Source: Podarcis raffonei (Eukaryota; Chordata; Lepidosauria; Squamata; Lacertidae). From it: DNA of 64,000 nt. Of this stretch, positions 32,304 to 44,387 are shown piece by piece. The notes below the pieces were generated by a model that was given only the letters and a program-made list of their open reading frames with translations, ran no database searches and was not told where the DNA came from. The DNA lies in assembly GCF_027172205.1 (NCBI RefSeq), contig NC_070614.1, positions 45,766,501 to 45,830,500 on the forward strand, given 5' to 3'. Each line of letters begins with the position of its first letter. The first letter of the stretch is position 1. The position numbers were made by a program, and so were the translations under genes.

Positions 32304-35300
32304 CTGAAAATACACAAACAATGCATGACAATTTGAAGTAATCAAAAGTATTCTTAAGAATTTCCTCATCACTAGTCCATTTAGCATAGTGTTTTCTATG
32401 TCAGAATGTATAAGAACTTCAAGTCCCAATGCTTTTCTACTAGGTATATAAAAAATAAAACTTGTGCATCAATTCTTGAATTTTCTACATGGGTAAAATC
32501 TTTTTTTTACTGTCCCCCTGCTTTTTCTTAGAGCCACATAAACAGTACAACAAAATGAGAAATACATTACAGCTGAAATCTTTGGATCTCAGAAAATCGA
32601 GTTTAATGAGACTTTCACCCCCTTGGCAAACAACATAATTCTTAGAGGAGAAAACACCACTTCTATTCCACTCTAATTTTCTCGAAGTTGGAGGTAAAAT
32701 ATATTTGCTTCCACTTAAAAAAGAAATCTTCAAGATGTTTTAAAGATTAAAATATACTGACATTATCTATAAACATTTAGAAGAACACATGTCTTATACA
32801 TGTCTGAAAATACACAAACAATGTGTGACATTTTGAAGTAACCAAAAGTATTCTTAAGAAGTTCACATCACTAGTCCATTTAGCATAGTGTTTTCTACAT
32901 CACAATGTATAAGAGCTTCAATGTATAAGAGCTTGTACTAGGTGTATCAAAAATAAAACTCGTGTATCAATTCTGGAGTTTTCTACATGGGTGACATCTG
33001 TTTTTAATGTCCCCCTGCTTTTTCTTAGAGCCACATAAACAGTACAACAAAATGAGAAATGCAATGCAGCTTAATGAGACTTTCACCCCCTTGGCAAAGA
33101 ACCTACCGTATTTTTCGCACCATAGGACGCACCGCCCTATAGGACGCACCTAGTTTTTTTGGGGGGGAAATAAAGAAAAAAATTTATTTCCCCCCCAGGC
33201 ACGGGGCTGGCGCGGGGGAAGCCCGAGCTTCCCCCGTCCCCAGCCCCCAGAACAGCCTGCTATCCGCAAGCCTAGGGAGCCGTGCCTGTCTCCCCAGGCT
33301 TGTGGACAGCTGTGCGAAGCCCGGGTGTGCTGAAGAGGCTTCAAAATGCAGGCAGCTCTGCGCAACCCTCCGGAGGCCGGCGCGGCTTGGCGCCAGGTTC
33401 CGGAGGGTCACACAGAGCTGTGTGGAGCCTGTATTCGCCCCATAGGACGCACCCACATTTCCCCTTCATTTTTGGAGGGGAAAAAGTGTGTCCTATAGGG
33501 CGAAAAATATGGTAATTCTTAGAGGAGAAAACACCACTTCAATTCCACCCTAATTTTGTAGAAGTTAGAGGAAAAACATATTAGCTTCCACTTAAAAAAG
33601 AAATCTTCAAGATGCTTTAAAGATTAAAATATATTGATGTTATCTATAAACAGTGAGAAGAACACATCTGTTAATTTAAGCCTTCTCTCCTGCAGCAGTT
33701 TAATGTCAACTAAATTGCCAGGAGCCCAGAGGTTCGGCAGTATCTTAAGATGTCATCTCTAACCTTTCTCATTTGAAATCATTCCTTCTGGACATGGATC
33801 ACAATCATAGCAGCAAAACTTCTCCCCCTCCTTCTTTTTCTTCCCATAACCAGGATGGCAGTTGGCATTACATAGAGAAAGCGGTGGCACCTATCCAAAT
33901 AGATAGGAATAGTTTAATATTATGATATTGTTTTGAGGAATTTATCAAATATCCAATATCAGGTGATTTAATAGTAAATAGGAGGACTAATAGCATGAAA
34001 TGATCCGTAGGTACACAAGTGGCACATACAGTGGGGTAAAAAGCTGCTGTTCTAAGAATCATACAAACTTAAGAAGATTCCTGGACCATCCAGCCTTACA
34101 GCTGTGTTAGAATTCAGTGTGATTCAGTGTGATTTCATCCCTGGCTTGGCCTTTTGATGGAGTCACCACCTAACGGCATTTGCTTCAAGGAGTCCACATA
34201 GTGTTCCTTTGTGTGGCACAAGGAATTAAAGGTAAACCATTATAGTGGTTCTGCTCCTACCTGCAGGGTCAGTACAAGAAACTAGCAATAGGAAATCATT
34301 CCATGACTTTTGGGTTGTGGTTTCCTGTTAGGCCACATCCTGTCTCAGAGAGAAATGCTTTGGGTTCCTATGCCTGACCTGTTCTGGGAGGAGTTGCATT
34401 CCGTTTGAAGCAAGAGGTCTGGGAGAACTCCTCGATTCTAACTCATCACTAGTCTGAAGTGGTTTCAGGTGCTAGTGAATTTCAAAATGAATAATGTGTG
34501 AAGTGCTTTTGTTACATTCCATTTTGTGGATAGCCACTAATTCTGGGTTTTCAGGGACTGTGCCATTATTTCCATACCTTAGTGAAGCGTCTGTGCCATT
34601 TGATTCTGTCTTCATTAATGGTGAGCTCTTTGCCCGGAGGGGCCTGAGGATCCAAACTTCCCACTTTGACTCTGACATAGGAATTATTTGGGAAAGTGAC
34701 CAAGTTGGTAATATCAAAGCCAGCTGCTAACTCTCCATATTCATTTAATGTAATTTCATCTCCAGCACTGTTGTTGAATGAGATTCTCTGCAGGAATGAG
34801 TGGAGCTAAGTGGAAAGAGAATCGAAGTTAAACGCTTCAGTTCACAACGGAGAGCATCCATATTCTAGTTGCACACACAGAAGGAGTAGGAAATCATGAA
34901 TCAGTGCCAATTCAACATTCAACAGACTTGCATCAAGATATTATGGAGAGATGAGACCATACACCTGCTTGCTTGAGACCAGCCTTTGTAAAGATCCAAG
35001 AAAGGGAAGGGATTTGAGAAGTCATGTATGAGAAGAAATGGGAGCTTATGTTCTCAAAGGATAGGAATGCAACATGAGAACATCAGACTGGACCTTTCCA
35101 TAGTTAATAGGGTGGATTTGAGCACGTTTGGATGTTGGATGCAGTGGAGTGGTAGGGAGCAGCTGCTGGGGAACCCCCAAAGGACACTCCAAGGAAAGGA
35201 GGCTCTGAGCCAGGGGATTGGTGGTGGAATGACAAGGAGTGGTCAGTGGGAGAAGAGGGAGCAAATTGAGAGGAAGAGGTGTCAGAAACAGAAGAGGCAA

Positions 35301-38300
35301 CAGGGTTAAGGGAGCAGGAAGAGGCTGTGGCAGACTGAAATCCAGACTCAGAGGGAGAAGAGGGGAAGGGAGAAAAGCAGGGTCTAGAGACAGTGGTCAC
35401 ACAGTTGCTAGCCTCTTCTGGGGATCTACCAGTGAGGCTTCAGGCCCCAGAAACCCCTGGTGGTGTGCATACAGGGAAAGATGAGGAGTTGGGGACGGGG
35501 CTTTCCAGGACATGCCCAGGTAGTGGCAGCCACCTGATGGGCTGCTCTTCTCTTTTCTCTTGGATATGAGGATCCCTGCAAAAGCCAGTGCCTGGGGTTG
35601 GGGTCCTGGTTGTGCTCCCTCTGAATTATGCTCCCAGGGCCATGGGTCCCAGCAGTGGCGTAGCGTGGGTTGTCAGCACCCGGGGCAAGGCAAGTAATTT
35701 GCGCCCCCTAACCCATGGATTTGCGCCCCCTAACCCGTGGATTTGCGCCCCCTAACCCGTGGATTTGCGCCCCCAACCCATGGATTTGCGCCCCCTAACC
35801 CTAACCCCCAGATGTTGCGCCCGGTGCGGCCGGCCCCCCCTGCACCCCCCACGCTACGCCACTGGGTCCCAGGCCCCCAACCTTACACCACTGGGTAACT
35901 GGACAGGTAAGAGAGACAGAGAGAATTGCGGAGGGATGTGTATAGAAAAGGGAGGGGTTTTGTAGTATGGAGAAGGTGGTTGGCACAGCTTCAGTCACGT
36001 TTAGTTGTTGGTAGTCTGTTGATTCTGAAAGCATGTGTCACCTAAAGTCTGTTTTAGTATAATTATAGGAAATATTCTAATTCCCATCTTTGATATAATT
36101 ACTAAAGGTTTATTTTTTAATTTCTTAAGTTTTATTCTTTTATTTCTTTATGGAAAAGTAAATGCCTACTCACAAAATGTACCAATGCAGTGAATGCTTT
36201 GTAACAGGGAACAATACCTGCCAAGGATCTACATATTGAGGAGAGAGTTTTCCCTTAGCATATCTTCTGTTACGGATGGTTCCAGCCAAGTGCATGCTAC
36301 TTAAGGCATGTGCCAAAGCATAGACAGCATTATAAATAGTGTAACTGTGGCCAGTCATGCTCATTTCAAAAAATGGTGCAGGGAGGCTCTCCAGCATCTC
36401 CTCTCCAGTACAAATGTTATCACTGAATGTTGAGAGAGTGGAGTTTGAAAGTGAACAACTGAATGCATCTTCCCAGAAATCTTGGATAAAACCATCTGTC
36501 TCTGTCCAATGAGGACGTATACTCCGAAGAAAGTCTTTAAAGTTGTGAATCTCCTTGAAGTGAATTGCAAAGGAGATAGCACCATGGAACATTCGTATAT
36601 TAACAGTCAATTTTTGAAGGCTATATAATATGAAGTCAATTTGGATAGTTGTAATCCATAGTTTTCCTTCACGTGACTTCTTTTGAGGAAATAGTTGCTG
36701 AGTTAACTCCATTGTGAATAAAAAAGCTGACAACCATATACTAAATCTACTTTCTCCATATAGAAGAATTGCATTAGCTTTGCTGGTTGTGAATGTTGTA
36801 AGCAAAATCCTTGAGTCCTCTGCGATTTCTAGTTTGTTACTGTTATAATTCATATTGAATTTAAGTCTTTTTGTAAATGCCGAACAGATTCCATTCTTGA
36901 AAAGCATTGGCTCAATTGTCTGTAAGAAACGTTCCCCAGCTTCATTAGCTGAAGTGATGAGCCCAACCCATTTCCATCTGAAATGCAGAAGTAACTGGAT
37001 AATTCCCTGATACTGAAGGTCTTCATTGGGGACCATGCGGTAAAAGGAAGGGAACTTGGTTCCATAATTTATGGCTGGTTCAAATGAACTGTATGAAATC
37101 TGGAAAAAGCAAAAGCCAAATGTTTCCAAGTGGAAACAAGAACTCATGATATTCCAGTTTATTCAAATATAAACACGTGCATGCACACACACTTAAATAT
37201 TGAATATATATTGAATCTATATCCCACGTTTACCAAGTTTAGAGACAGCACCAACCCCAGATTATATTGGAAAACACAGATATGCTTGCTCAATGTTTTC
37301 TGTTGATATTTATTATTATTATGGCATCATTACAGCTTCATTCTTGTACATATTGATTGTATCCAAGAATAGGGGAGCATTTGGGAGAGGAGCTTTTGGC
37401 TAACTGCAATGGAGGATTGCTGAATTACATCACTGCCGTACGTTTCGGAATCAGAGGGTGAGATGGGAGTAATCAGCCTCCCTACATTCCCCAGGCTGGG
37501 GAGTGGCAGCTCATCCGCAGATTGCCCAACACCTGGCCCCAAATTCAGAAGGAAGGGGGGCGCTGGGGGTGGCTGGATGGAAAGCCTGGAATGTTTCTTG
37601 GCAACTCTCCAAAGTCGCCTCCATTTAGCAACAAACTTCCAATTATTAAGATGAAAAATTGGATTTAGGTTTTGGACATGATCTGAGCAAAGGGGAAGAA
37701 ACTACTCTGCTAATTAATTCAGCCACTGAGGTGCTAAAAAGGACTTGAATGGAAGAAGTATTAACATCTATGTTGACTTGGTATGTTGGAACTGAAAGGG
37801 GGGGGTTCAGCCTTCTTTATTATTATATTTCATTTTGCTTTCTTATATGGCAAAATCCTCCCCTGAAAGAACCAACTCCCTGATTATTTATAGCAAGCGA
37901 GACTGGAGAGGTGGTGTATTTGGTGATATAATATGATTCTAGTAGTCATTAACTGTGTGGAAATAACAATTATTCAAAAGTGGAAAACCAAGTTCAAAGT
38001 ATTTGGCTGCAGATATATTTGGAAGAAGATAAAGAGTTTCCCAACTTTGATTTGGAGAATGACTGGAGAGACGCCAAAAACACTTAGGAAGTTTGCCTAG
38101 AATTAGAATCGGAATGACGCAGCTCCAACGAGCGGCCATGACCGAAAGTAGATCAGCTTGTCAAATTAAATGCAGAGCCTTAGGGGGATAGGTGCCTTTT
38201 AATATCTTACTTAATATTTGCATTCCCACTTTTATATGGCAAAACCTTCCCTGGACAGGTTAACCATTTGAAGGACAGCTGGTCTTAAAAGCATTGGGCA

Positions 38301-40575
38301 GATGCCTTGCTTTGATTTTATCTGGACTGACTTGGCTGCTGCCCAAGTTGAGAAGATTTTTGGACTGGCTTGGTGGAAACATCATTTTGTGAAGAGACAT
38401 GGTGAACATACAGAGGGAACTCGGGATGTAAATTCCACAAAGAATATATTGTTTTGTTTTATCTCGCTTGTTCAGAGGCTGTGAAATGTAATGAGGATTA
38501 ACATCGGAATCATTTATGGGAAGTATCGTGAAAATTATGAAAGCAGTAGAAGTATGAGATGATCAGTACAACCTGCCCCCCGGCCTGAGAACATGGGAAG
38601 ATACCTCCAATTTCTTTTTATCATTTGGCATAATGTTTGGACTGATTGATGGTTGAATAATATGTATAATTTGGAATATTTAATATGGTTTTATTGAATT
38701 GTTAAAGTGGAAAATTTAATAAATATTATTTTTTTTTAAAAAAGAAGAATAGGGGAGCATTTATCATGGCTCATGTTAATATACTAAGTGGATGATTAAG
38801 CAAAACTCCAAGGTGGAAGTGGAGTGATAGAAATTGTTTGATCTGTAAGCTTTGTAATGATTGTAGGGAGCGGTTGATTCTCTACCTATTAAGAACTTTC
38901 TCAGGAAGATTTCCTGGGAAATCCTGAAGATCTCCATTAGATTGTACATTCTATTCTTCTCTGAACACTATAAACCAAATCATATAAAATATCAGTAAAA
39001 TATAAAATACTGTACCAGCACTATTTAAAACAACTAAAATGAAATACTGCAATGTAGCAGAATAGCACAATGCTGACACCACTATATAACGCTCTGAAAT
39101 GACAGATGACAAATGCCAGAACAATAGCAAGAAAACAGTGTTTCCAATTAGCCTCTGAAAGTGAACAATGTTGATTGACATCATACTTTGGGAAAGGACT
39201 ATCTTGATTTTTTAAGGGGAAGAATATTTTTAGTTAATGTGTTCTCAGTTATTTTTGCCTATGAAGCCAATGTCAATGTCCTATATTCAGTAGCTCACAG
39301 GAAGCCAGTGCAGTGCATTCAGGATTGATGTATATGAACCAGTCTGGGTGCCTCCTTTACAAACCTGGCAGCTTTACAGAAATCTTCTATTACATCTATT
39401 AAACACAAATTGCCCCTCTTACACACATTGTTGGTTATGCATATTATGGCCCTTTTACTTTGTCCATTTAACAGCTCCATATTTGTGAATCAGTAGATTC
39501 CTAATGCAAGGAAAGCATGAAATCTCTGTTAATCCATATTCTACCTGTGGTATCTTGAAAAGACCTAAGACGTTTGCCATGCACCAGGAGGTATCAGAGC
39601 TGAGTCCCCCAATGACTCCTATGACATTTTTCTGGATGCCACACCTGTAGTTGGGAACAAAGTGATGTGATTTAAAGAGCAGGTCCAGAGTGTTTCGGTA
39701 GGTCATCTTTGAATCATAATAGCTATCATAGATGTGGAAGCCGAGAGAGACATTGGGCAACATCCTGGGATTCTCGTTGATCTCATCGACAGCAAACACC
39801 AAGGCCAGGATTTGTTGGTAGAACTTTGTCAACACCCTGCAAATGAAGTGAGATTTTGTTTGACGGGAAAATTAAGCAGTGCACAGAATCTAGATAGGCG
39901 AGATTCACCTGCCTGCATATAAAGAGAGGATAAAGCCAGCAAAGTTTATTTACTTATTTGGCAATCTAAGAATACTGTGTAATTAAAAAAGCTGTTGCAT
40001 ATTTTTTCATATCTTTAGCAATCCGAGTTTGTTTTCACCACCTTGAAAATTTGAGTATCATCAAAAAAGTTCAGTACCATACTACTTGGCTATATGCTTT
40101 TCCTATTTTTTATGCCATCTCTTTTCTCTTTCTCTTTAAACAATTAGACTAAAAAAAGCTTATTGTTCATTTACAATATGCAGATAGCCTATATGCGCAG
40201 AGATTTCTAATAAACCCTCTCCACGCATTTAAAAAATAAAGTTCTAAAGCAATCCACCCTTCATATCAATCAAAGTTATTTTCAGTCAGTTATAGCATAT
40301 ATGGAATAATTAAAATAATATTAATTAACAGTTACTTACAGTGGGGCATCAATGAAGTCCTGGGAAGGGTGATTCTTGAAGGAAACCTTGCGGACTATGT
40401 AATAAATATGAGATGCCATTCCACCAATGACCAGGTCACCTGGCTCATACCACTCGTGTGGCACATGAACAGGATGATTTTTTGCGCATTGAGTGCTTTG
40501 TCCTTGGGACACTATATTGGGGAGCAGCAGAAGCAGCAGGAGCAACATCCTGATGGCAAATACACTTGTGTGCAT
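31402..40575 (-). CDS. V2R-B: type-2 vomeronasal receptor, six exons
   Basis: Second complete receptor. Exons are 40340-40575, 39545-39836, 36218-37099, 34578-34805, 33764-33890 and 31402-32303, totalling 2667 nt or 888 residues, the longest of the four because exon 3 has three extra codons relative to A. All splice sites are canonical and no exon holds a stop. Introns are 503, 2445, 1412, 687 and 1460 bp: intron 2 contains an L1-type retrosequence shared with gene A, intron 3 a hAT-type element, and intron 5 a partial self-duplication with a TA-target DNA transposon. The seven-helix exon groups with A, whereas the second half of exon 3 is nearly identical to C, so the gene looks mosaic. A young copia element lies about 60 bp beyond its likely poly(A) signal. 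Confidence 0.9.
32304..33665. repeat. Partial tandem duplication in intron 5 of V2R-B
   Basis: The segment next to exon 6 (about 32304-32795) is repeated at about 32798-33665, the second copy enlarged by a DNA transposon. The repeat includes the intron end TATTTTCAG, so a second acceptor-like site lies about 0.5 kb upstream of exon 6. Confidence 0.8.
33106..33512. mobile_element. Non-autonomous DNA transposon with TA target site
   Basis: 407 bp with terminal inverted repeats (CCGTATTTTTCGCACCATAG at the left; the right end reversed reads CCATATTTTTCGCCCTATAG), flanked by TA on both sides. The empty site cctaattctt is seen in C and D. No transposase. TA duplication suggests a Tc1/mariner-like mobiliser, but the family is uncertain. 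Confidence 0.8.
33764..33890 (-). CDS. V2R-B exon 5
   Basis: 127 nt encoding [18 protein letters not shown] to SNEK plus one base; all six linker cysteines are kept. Leu replaces the Val of A and D in PLSLC. The acceptor context differs slightly (GGATAG). Confidence 0.92.
34578..34805 (-). CDS. V2R-B exon 4
   Basis: 228 nt, same ends and phase as in A. Silent differences (for example the codons for GSLD) match D rather than A or C, adding to the patchwork pattern. Confidence 0.92.
35653..35864. mobile_element. hAT-type miniature element with internal repeats
   Basis: 212 bp with inverted termini CAGTGGCGTAGCG and CGCTACGCCACTG and an 8-bp target duplication ggtcccag (35645-35652, 35865-35872), diagnostic of hAT. 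The interior is about five copies of a 20-22-bp unit (gcgccccctaacccatggat). Absent from the same place in A, C and D. Confidence 0.88.
36218..37099 (-). CDS. V2R-B exon 3
   Basis: 882 nt, 294 codons, [13 protein letters not shown] to VDPWQ. From about [14 protein letters not shown] onward, including the insertion [10 protein letters not shown], it is almost identical to C. Upstream, the stretch [19 protein letters not shown] is private to this gene. The sharp change in similarity suggests a conversion boundary within the exon. Confidence 0.92.
37365..38762 (+). mobile_element. L1-mobilised retrosequence in intron 2 of V2R-B
   Basis: Same insertion as in gene A: target duplication aagaataggggagcattt at 37365-37382 and 38745-38762, body 37383-38744, tail ttaataaatatt plus T/A runs. 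About 1.36 kb with no recognisable protein. Gene D has the empty site (about 60350). Confidence 0.8.
39545..39836 (-). CDS. V2R-B exon 2
   Basis: 292 nt with the same phases as the other copies. Reads [20 protein letters not shown] and keeps [30 protein letters not shown] is shared with C, against SRHF in A and D. Confidence 0.92.
40340..40575 (-). CDS. V2R-B exon 1
   Basis: 236 nt from [14 protein letters not shown] to FIDAP plus CT, donor GTAAGT. Copy-specific residues are [20 protein letters not shown] and SFKNHPSQ. The hydrophobic stretch after the second Met is the signal peptide core. Confidence 0.9.
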
Positions 40576-43500
40576 CGACTCCCCTGCTTCTCTCGACAGT
40601 ATTATTCCTCTCCTCCGCCTGATCTGAACAAGAGAAATTGGGTGGCAGCTGACTCTGTCAATTTGGTACTTTAAGGGAAACGTATCCACCTTATTGTTAA
40701 CTTGAACACTGTCACAACAGAATGCCTTGGCTGCTAAACAAGATGCAGTGGTTTGATATGAAAAAGGGAAACTGATAACTGATAAGTAACAGAGCCCTGC
40801 CTAGTTGTCTATGGAGTACAGAGGAGCTTATAATCATTTCAGGCTTGCTTGTTGATTCTTTTTTTCCACTGTGACAACTGAAGGTTCAGTCAGGTGGATT
40901 GATTATTGTAATTTGAGTAATGATAGGGGAGAGAATCAGTTGTGCAGTGTTTTTGGATTCTATGGCGCATCAGCAGTAGGGGAACTGCCAAAATATTACT
41001 ACTATTATTTTCTATATATATATTTTTATTGATTTTCCTATATTGTTCCAAAAGCGACCTCATTATAACAATACCAATTTTATCTAATTAATGCAGCTAT
41101 GAATGCCAATTATTAAAATGTCAAATTATATGATTTAATCAAACGTTTCCCCTTGCATGCTAGATTTGATAGCTTCATTCTTCATGATTTCTGTGTTCCA
41201 CTATGTTAATAATTTCCATTGCATTCCATGCACATATAATAATCCCTTATATAACAGCTACAGTCTTGTGATTTCTATTTGTGTTGGTATATTAGAAAAT
41301 TTATAAAGTTTCAAGTGAGGAACTCTAAGTGTGATCTTTATTCTTCCCTGCGTGTGACAATTTCCCCCCATGATGTTTTCCTGTCCATATATGGTGCTGT
41401 ATCCTTCATTCCTGCAACTGTTGATGGTTCCCATCATGCCCTGGGAGAAGCGGTTATTCCACAGTTTCCAAAAATCACTGCATCGCTTTGTCCTGTGATT
41501 CAGCTTCCAGTAAAAAAAGCTGTGTTCACCATTTTCCCCAGCCTAGGAGGAACGGTTTGAATCCTGACTGCAGATAGTGAATCCAAAAGCATCTATTACT
41601 GCAGCTGGTGGACAGGAAGCCAGATCTGCCAATGTATTTATATTTGTAACATCACAAAATCATAGGCAAGGAATGAACCTACAAGGTCAGCAGGATGGCT
41701 AGAGTTGAGCTGGCCCCATCCTTTCCCTGCTTCCTAATTTGTTAGTACTGTGGTATATTGCCCCCACCTCACTGAACAACCTTTGACCTGAAGGCTTAAA
41801 AACAAAACCTCACTATCCCAGGGGCATCTTTGTGAGGGGGATAACCAAGAAGTTGGAGTCTCAAGCAGGTGTTCTTTAAATAAACAATAAAGATTTATTT
41901 TTAGAACAAGGTAGTATAATACAAGTGGAGAAACTTAGGTTACTTCAATAAGAATACACTAGTTCACTTCAATTCGCTTTATAGTTTGTTTCCTTTCTAA
42001 GTTGGTACTTTCCTTCATTTACTCACCCCTTTAACAAATGCAGCTCCTGAGGTACTTTCAGTAATAGTCTTAAGGGCTCAGCCCCCCATCTGCCTTCACT
42101 GGGATTTGGAAGTCTCTTCTTTCCTCAGAAGAGTCTCTCCCCTCCAGATTAGTTTGAAACCTAAGTTGACCCATCTCTTTCAGCTCCTCCTTCTCCTGTC
42201 TCACCCTCAGTCTCCCAGAAAGATTTGGTCCTTTTACTCCTGCAGGACAAAACACTCAGTCCTTCACGGTACACTCAGAGTGGATGTTTTATTCCAGAAC
42301 CAACTCTCCCTCCTCCACACTCCTATCCTATATCCCTAACTCACAATCTCTCCAGCCTCCCTCCTCAACCACCTCAACTCAACCCCCCTCTTAACCACAC
42401 TCTAACTCCATCTCCCTCGAAGTGTGTTCCTTTTAAACTCTCCCTCCTGGAACCACAGCCAATCAGAGGCTGCTGTTCTTTAAGCATTTGCTGGCAGGAG
42501 AAAAAAGTAAAAAGAAATACTTGTGGAACCAACTTTTCCGTCACAATAGACAAAACATTTTACAAGGACTGGAAGAAACACCATGGAAAGAATAATTGCC
42601 ACAAACAGGAAGAACAAGGATATGGCTTGAGTGCCTCATTTTTAGTTCTATGAATCATTTAATGTGCCAACATGAATAGAAGTTATTAATATTGCAGTTG
42701 TTGTATAAGGCATTATTATTCTGACCGAAATATAATAGAAATTAATAAGATTTTGGAATGTAGAAATAAAGGAAATCATCTAGCACGTGGGGGGGGGCAC
42801 CTAAATTATATGACTCGGTATTTGAGTGATTAGCATTAGTATTACAATTTGGTATTGTTTTAATAATGCTATTATTGGATGGTAATTGAAAATTAATAAA
42901 AATATTATTACAGAAATAGCATTCATAGACTTTAGAATCAACTTTAGAAACAACACATCTGTATTCTTACAGATGGGCTTACTTGAGATATTCTCTGCTG
43001 CCTCTCTTTCAAACTGGTTAGAAGTATAATTCAGAAAAAAAAGGGTTGTCCTATTAGTGTTAGTAATATCCAGTGTGTTTTCCTCCAGATATTGTTGCAT
43101 ATCTCTGCTACTTTTCTTTCTTAAAACTATTTAAAAAACAAGGGAAATGGCTGTTTTAAACTTCTCCTTCTTCTATTCCTCAGCTGCCTTGTGTGTGAGG
43201 GATAAAGAATGTAACTATTTCACAATGTTTTTTTGTTTCTGGTAGCCTGTGTTGTCTTCAAGATGAATTTGCAGATTCCATGAAGTAATTGATAAGAGAC
43301 TTTTTATTAACATTCATATATGTACAACATTCATCAATTGAACTTAACCATATCTTAACTGAAAGTCTGACAGTTTTGCTATTAAAATTCCATTTGCATC
43401 AAATATATAGTAATAAATGACAGGGATGTTTGGAGTGTTAGGGAGGGGTAGTAACTCTAGCGGGGAACAAGTCGTGCTCCTTCTGGGGTAGTTTGTCTAC

Positions 43501-43603
43501 CTCAGATCCCCACCCTGCACTCAGTTCTCACCTGTGGCTCCTAGAAGTTGTCAGCATGCAACAGCAGCCACATACCATGAATCAGATTCAACTGGCTGCC
43601 TAA
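40576..43603 (-). other. Spacer between V2R-B and V2R-C with the 5' flank of B
   Basis: 5' flank with the constant block at about 40890-40985, then array spacer that is shorter than in the other units. No gene recognised. Confidence 0.5.
43303..43308 (-). promoter_or_regulatory. Likely poly(A) signal of V2R-C
   Basis: Same conserved AATAAA; about 1080 bp past the stop because an L2 fragment lies between. Confidence 0.45.
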
Positions 43604-43970
43604 ATAATAATAATGATAAACTTTCATTTATATCCCGCCCTCCCCAGCCAAGGCCGGGATCAGGGCGGCTAACATTCTAAAATCATTTCATTAAAAAATC
43701 AGATGGATGGCAACCATTGGGGTAGAGTTCTGTGAAGATTGCCAAAGGAGGGAGTGAAGCTGTGCCCTGGCCAAAGGCTTGGCGGAACAGCTCTGTCTTA
43801 CAGGCCCTGCGGAAAGATGTCATGTCCCGCAGGGCCCTAATCTCTTGTGGCAGAATGGAGCCACAGCCAAAAAAGTCCTGGCTCTGGTTGAGGCCAGCCT
43901 AACCTCTCTGTGGCCTGGGACCTCCAAGATGTTTTTTGTTTGAAGATCGTAAGTTCCTCTGTGGGACATA
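43604..43970 (-). mobile_element. L2-type LINE fragment in the 3' UTR of V2R-C
   Basis: Reversed 3' end (aataataataatgataaac, tttatatcccgccctcccc) plus the last part of the C-terminal coding region (reading LTSL-like and RACKTEL remnants). It has the same break points as the copy at 54209-54983, so the insertion preceded the split of C and D. Confidence 0.8.
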
Positions 43971-44387
43971 CCAGGTGAGGGCAGCCAATGGGCCTCTAAT
44001 CTTCAGTGAATTGGGGAATTTCTCTGCATGCAAAGACAGGATATAGCAGATGAGAACAAAAGTGGGCTCAATGCTCCAAAAGGTGGCAACTGCACGTGCT
44101 GTAGAGGGAAATGAGGGGCAGATGGGTCTCATAAACCTAGGAAGGGAGTCCATCTAGGATAAGGAAACTTTGAACTTAAACCTCCACTGCTTTACAGCAT
44201 TAGTCATTTGTGAAAAAGGCTTTGGGACTAGAACCTGAGGAAAAATCTGTACCCGTTGCCTTTGGAACATCTTTGGCAAGTTAAGAAGCAAACTCTACAC
44301 ATATCCAGAGTAGGGACCTGCAAAGTGATACCAGCTAGCAAGTCCATGTATTCTAAGACCCAACAGAACCACAAATTCCACTGTCAT
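43971..44387 (-). other. Presumed 3' untranslated region of V2R-C, proximal part
   Basis: Conserved with A, B and D; no element. Confidence 0.45.

Noticed and set aside
32798-33105. A second exon 6 fragment upstream of V2R-B exon 6.
   Set aside because: Only intron sequence and the acceptor were duplicated; no METC-coding sequence follows.
35800-35835. Telomeric repeat tract (ccctaaccctaacccc).
   Set aside because: Only a short stretch within the internal repeats of a hAT miniature element.
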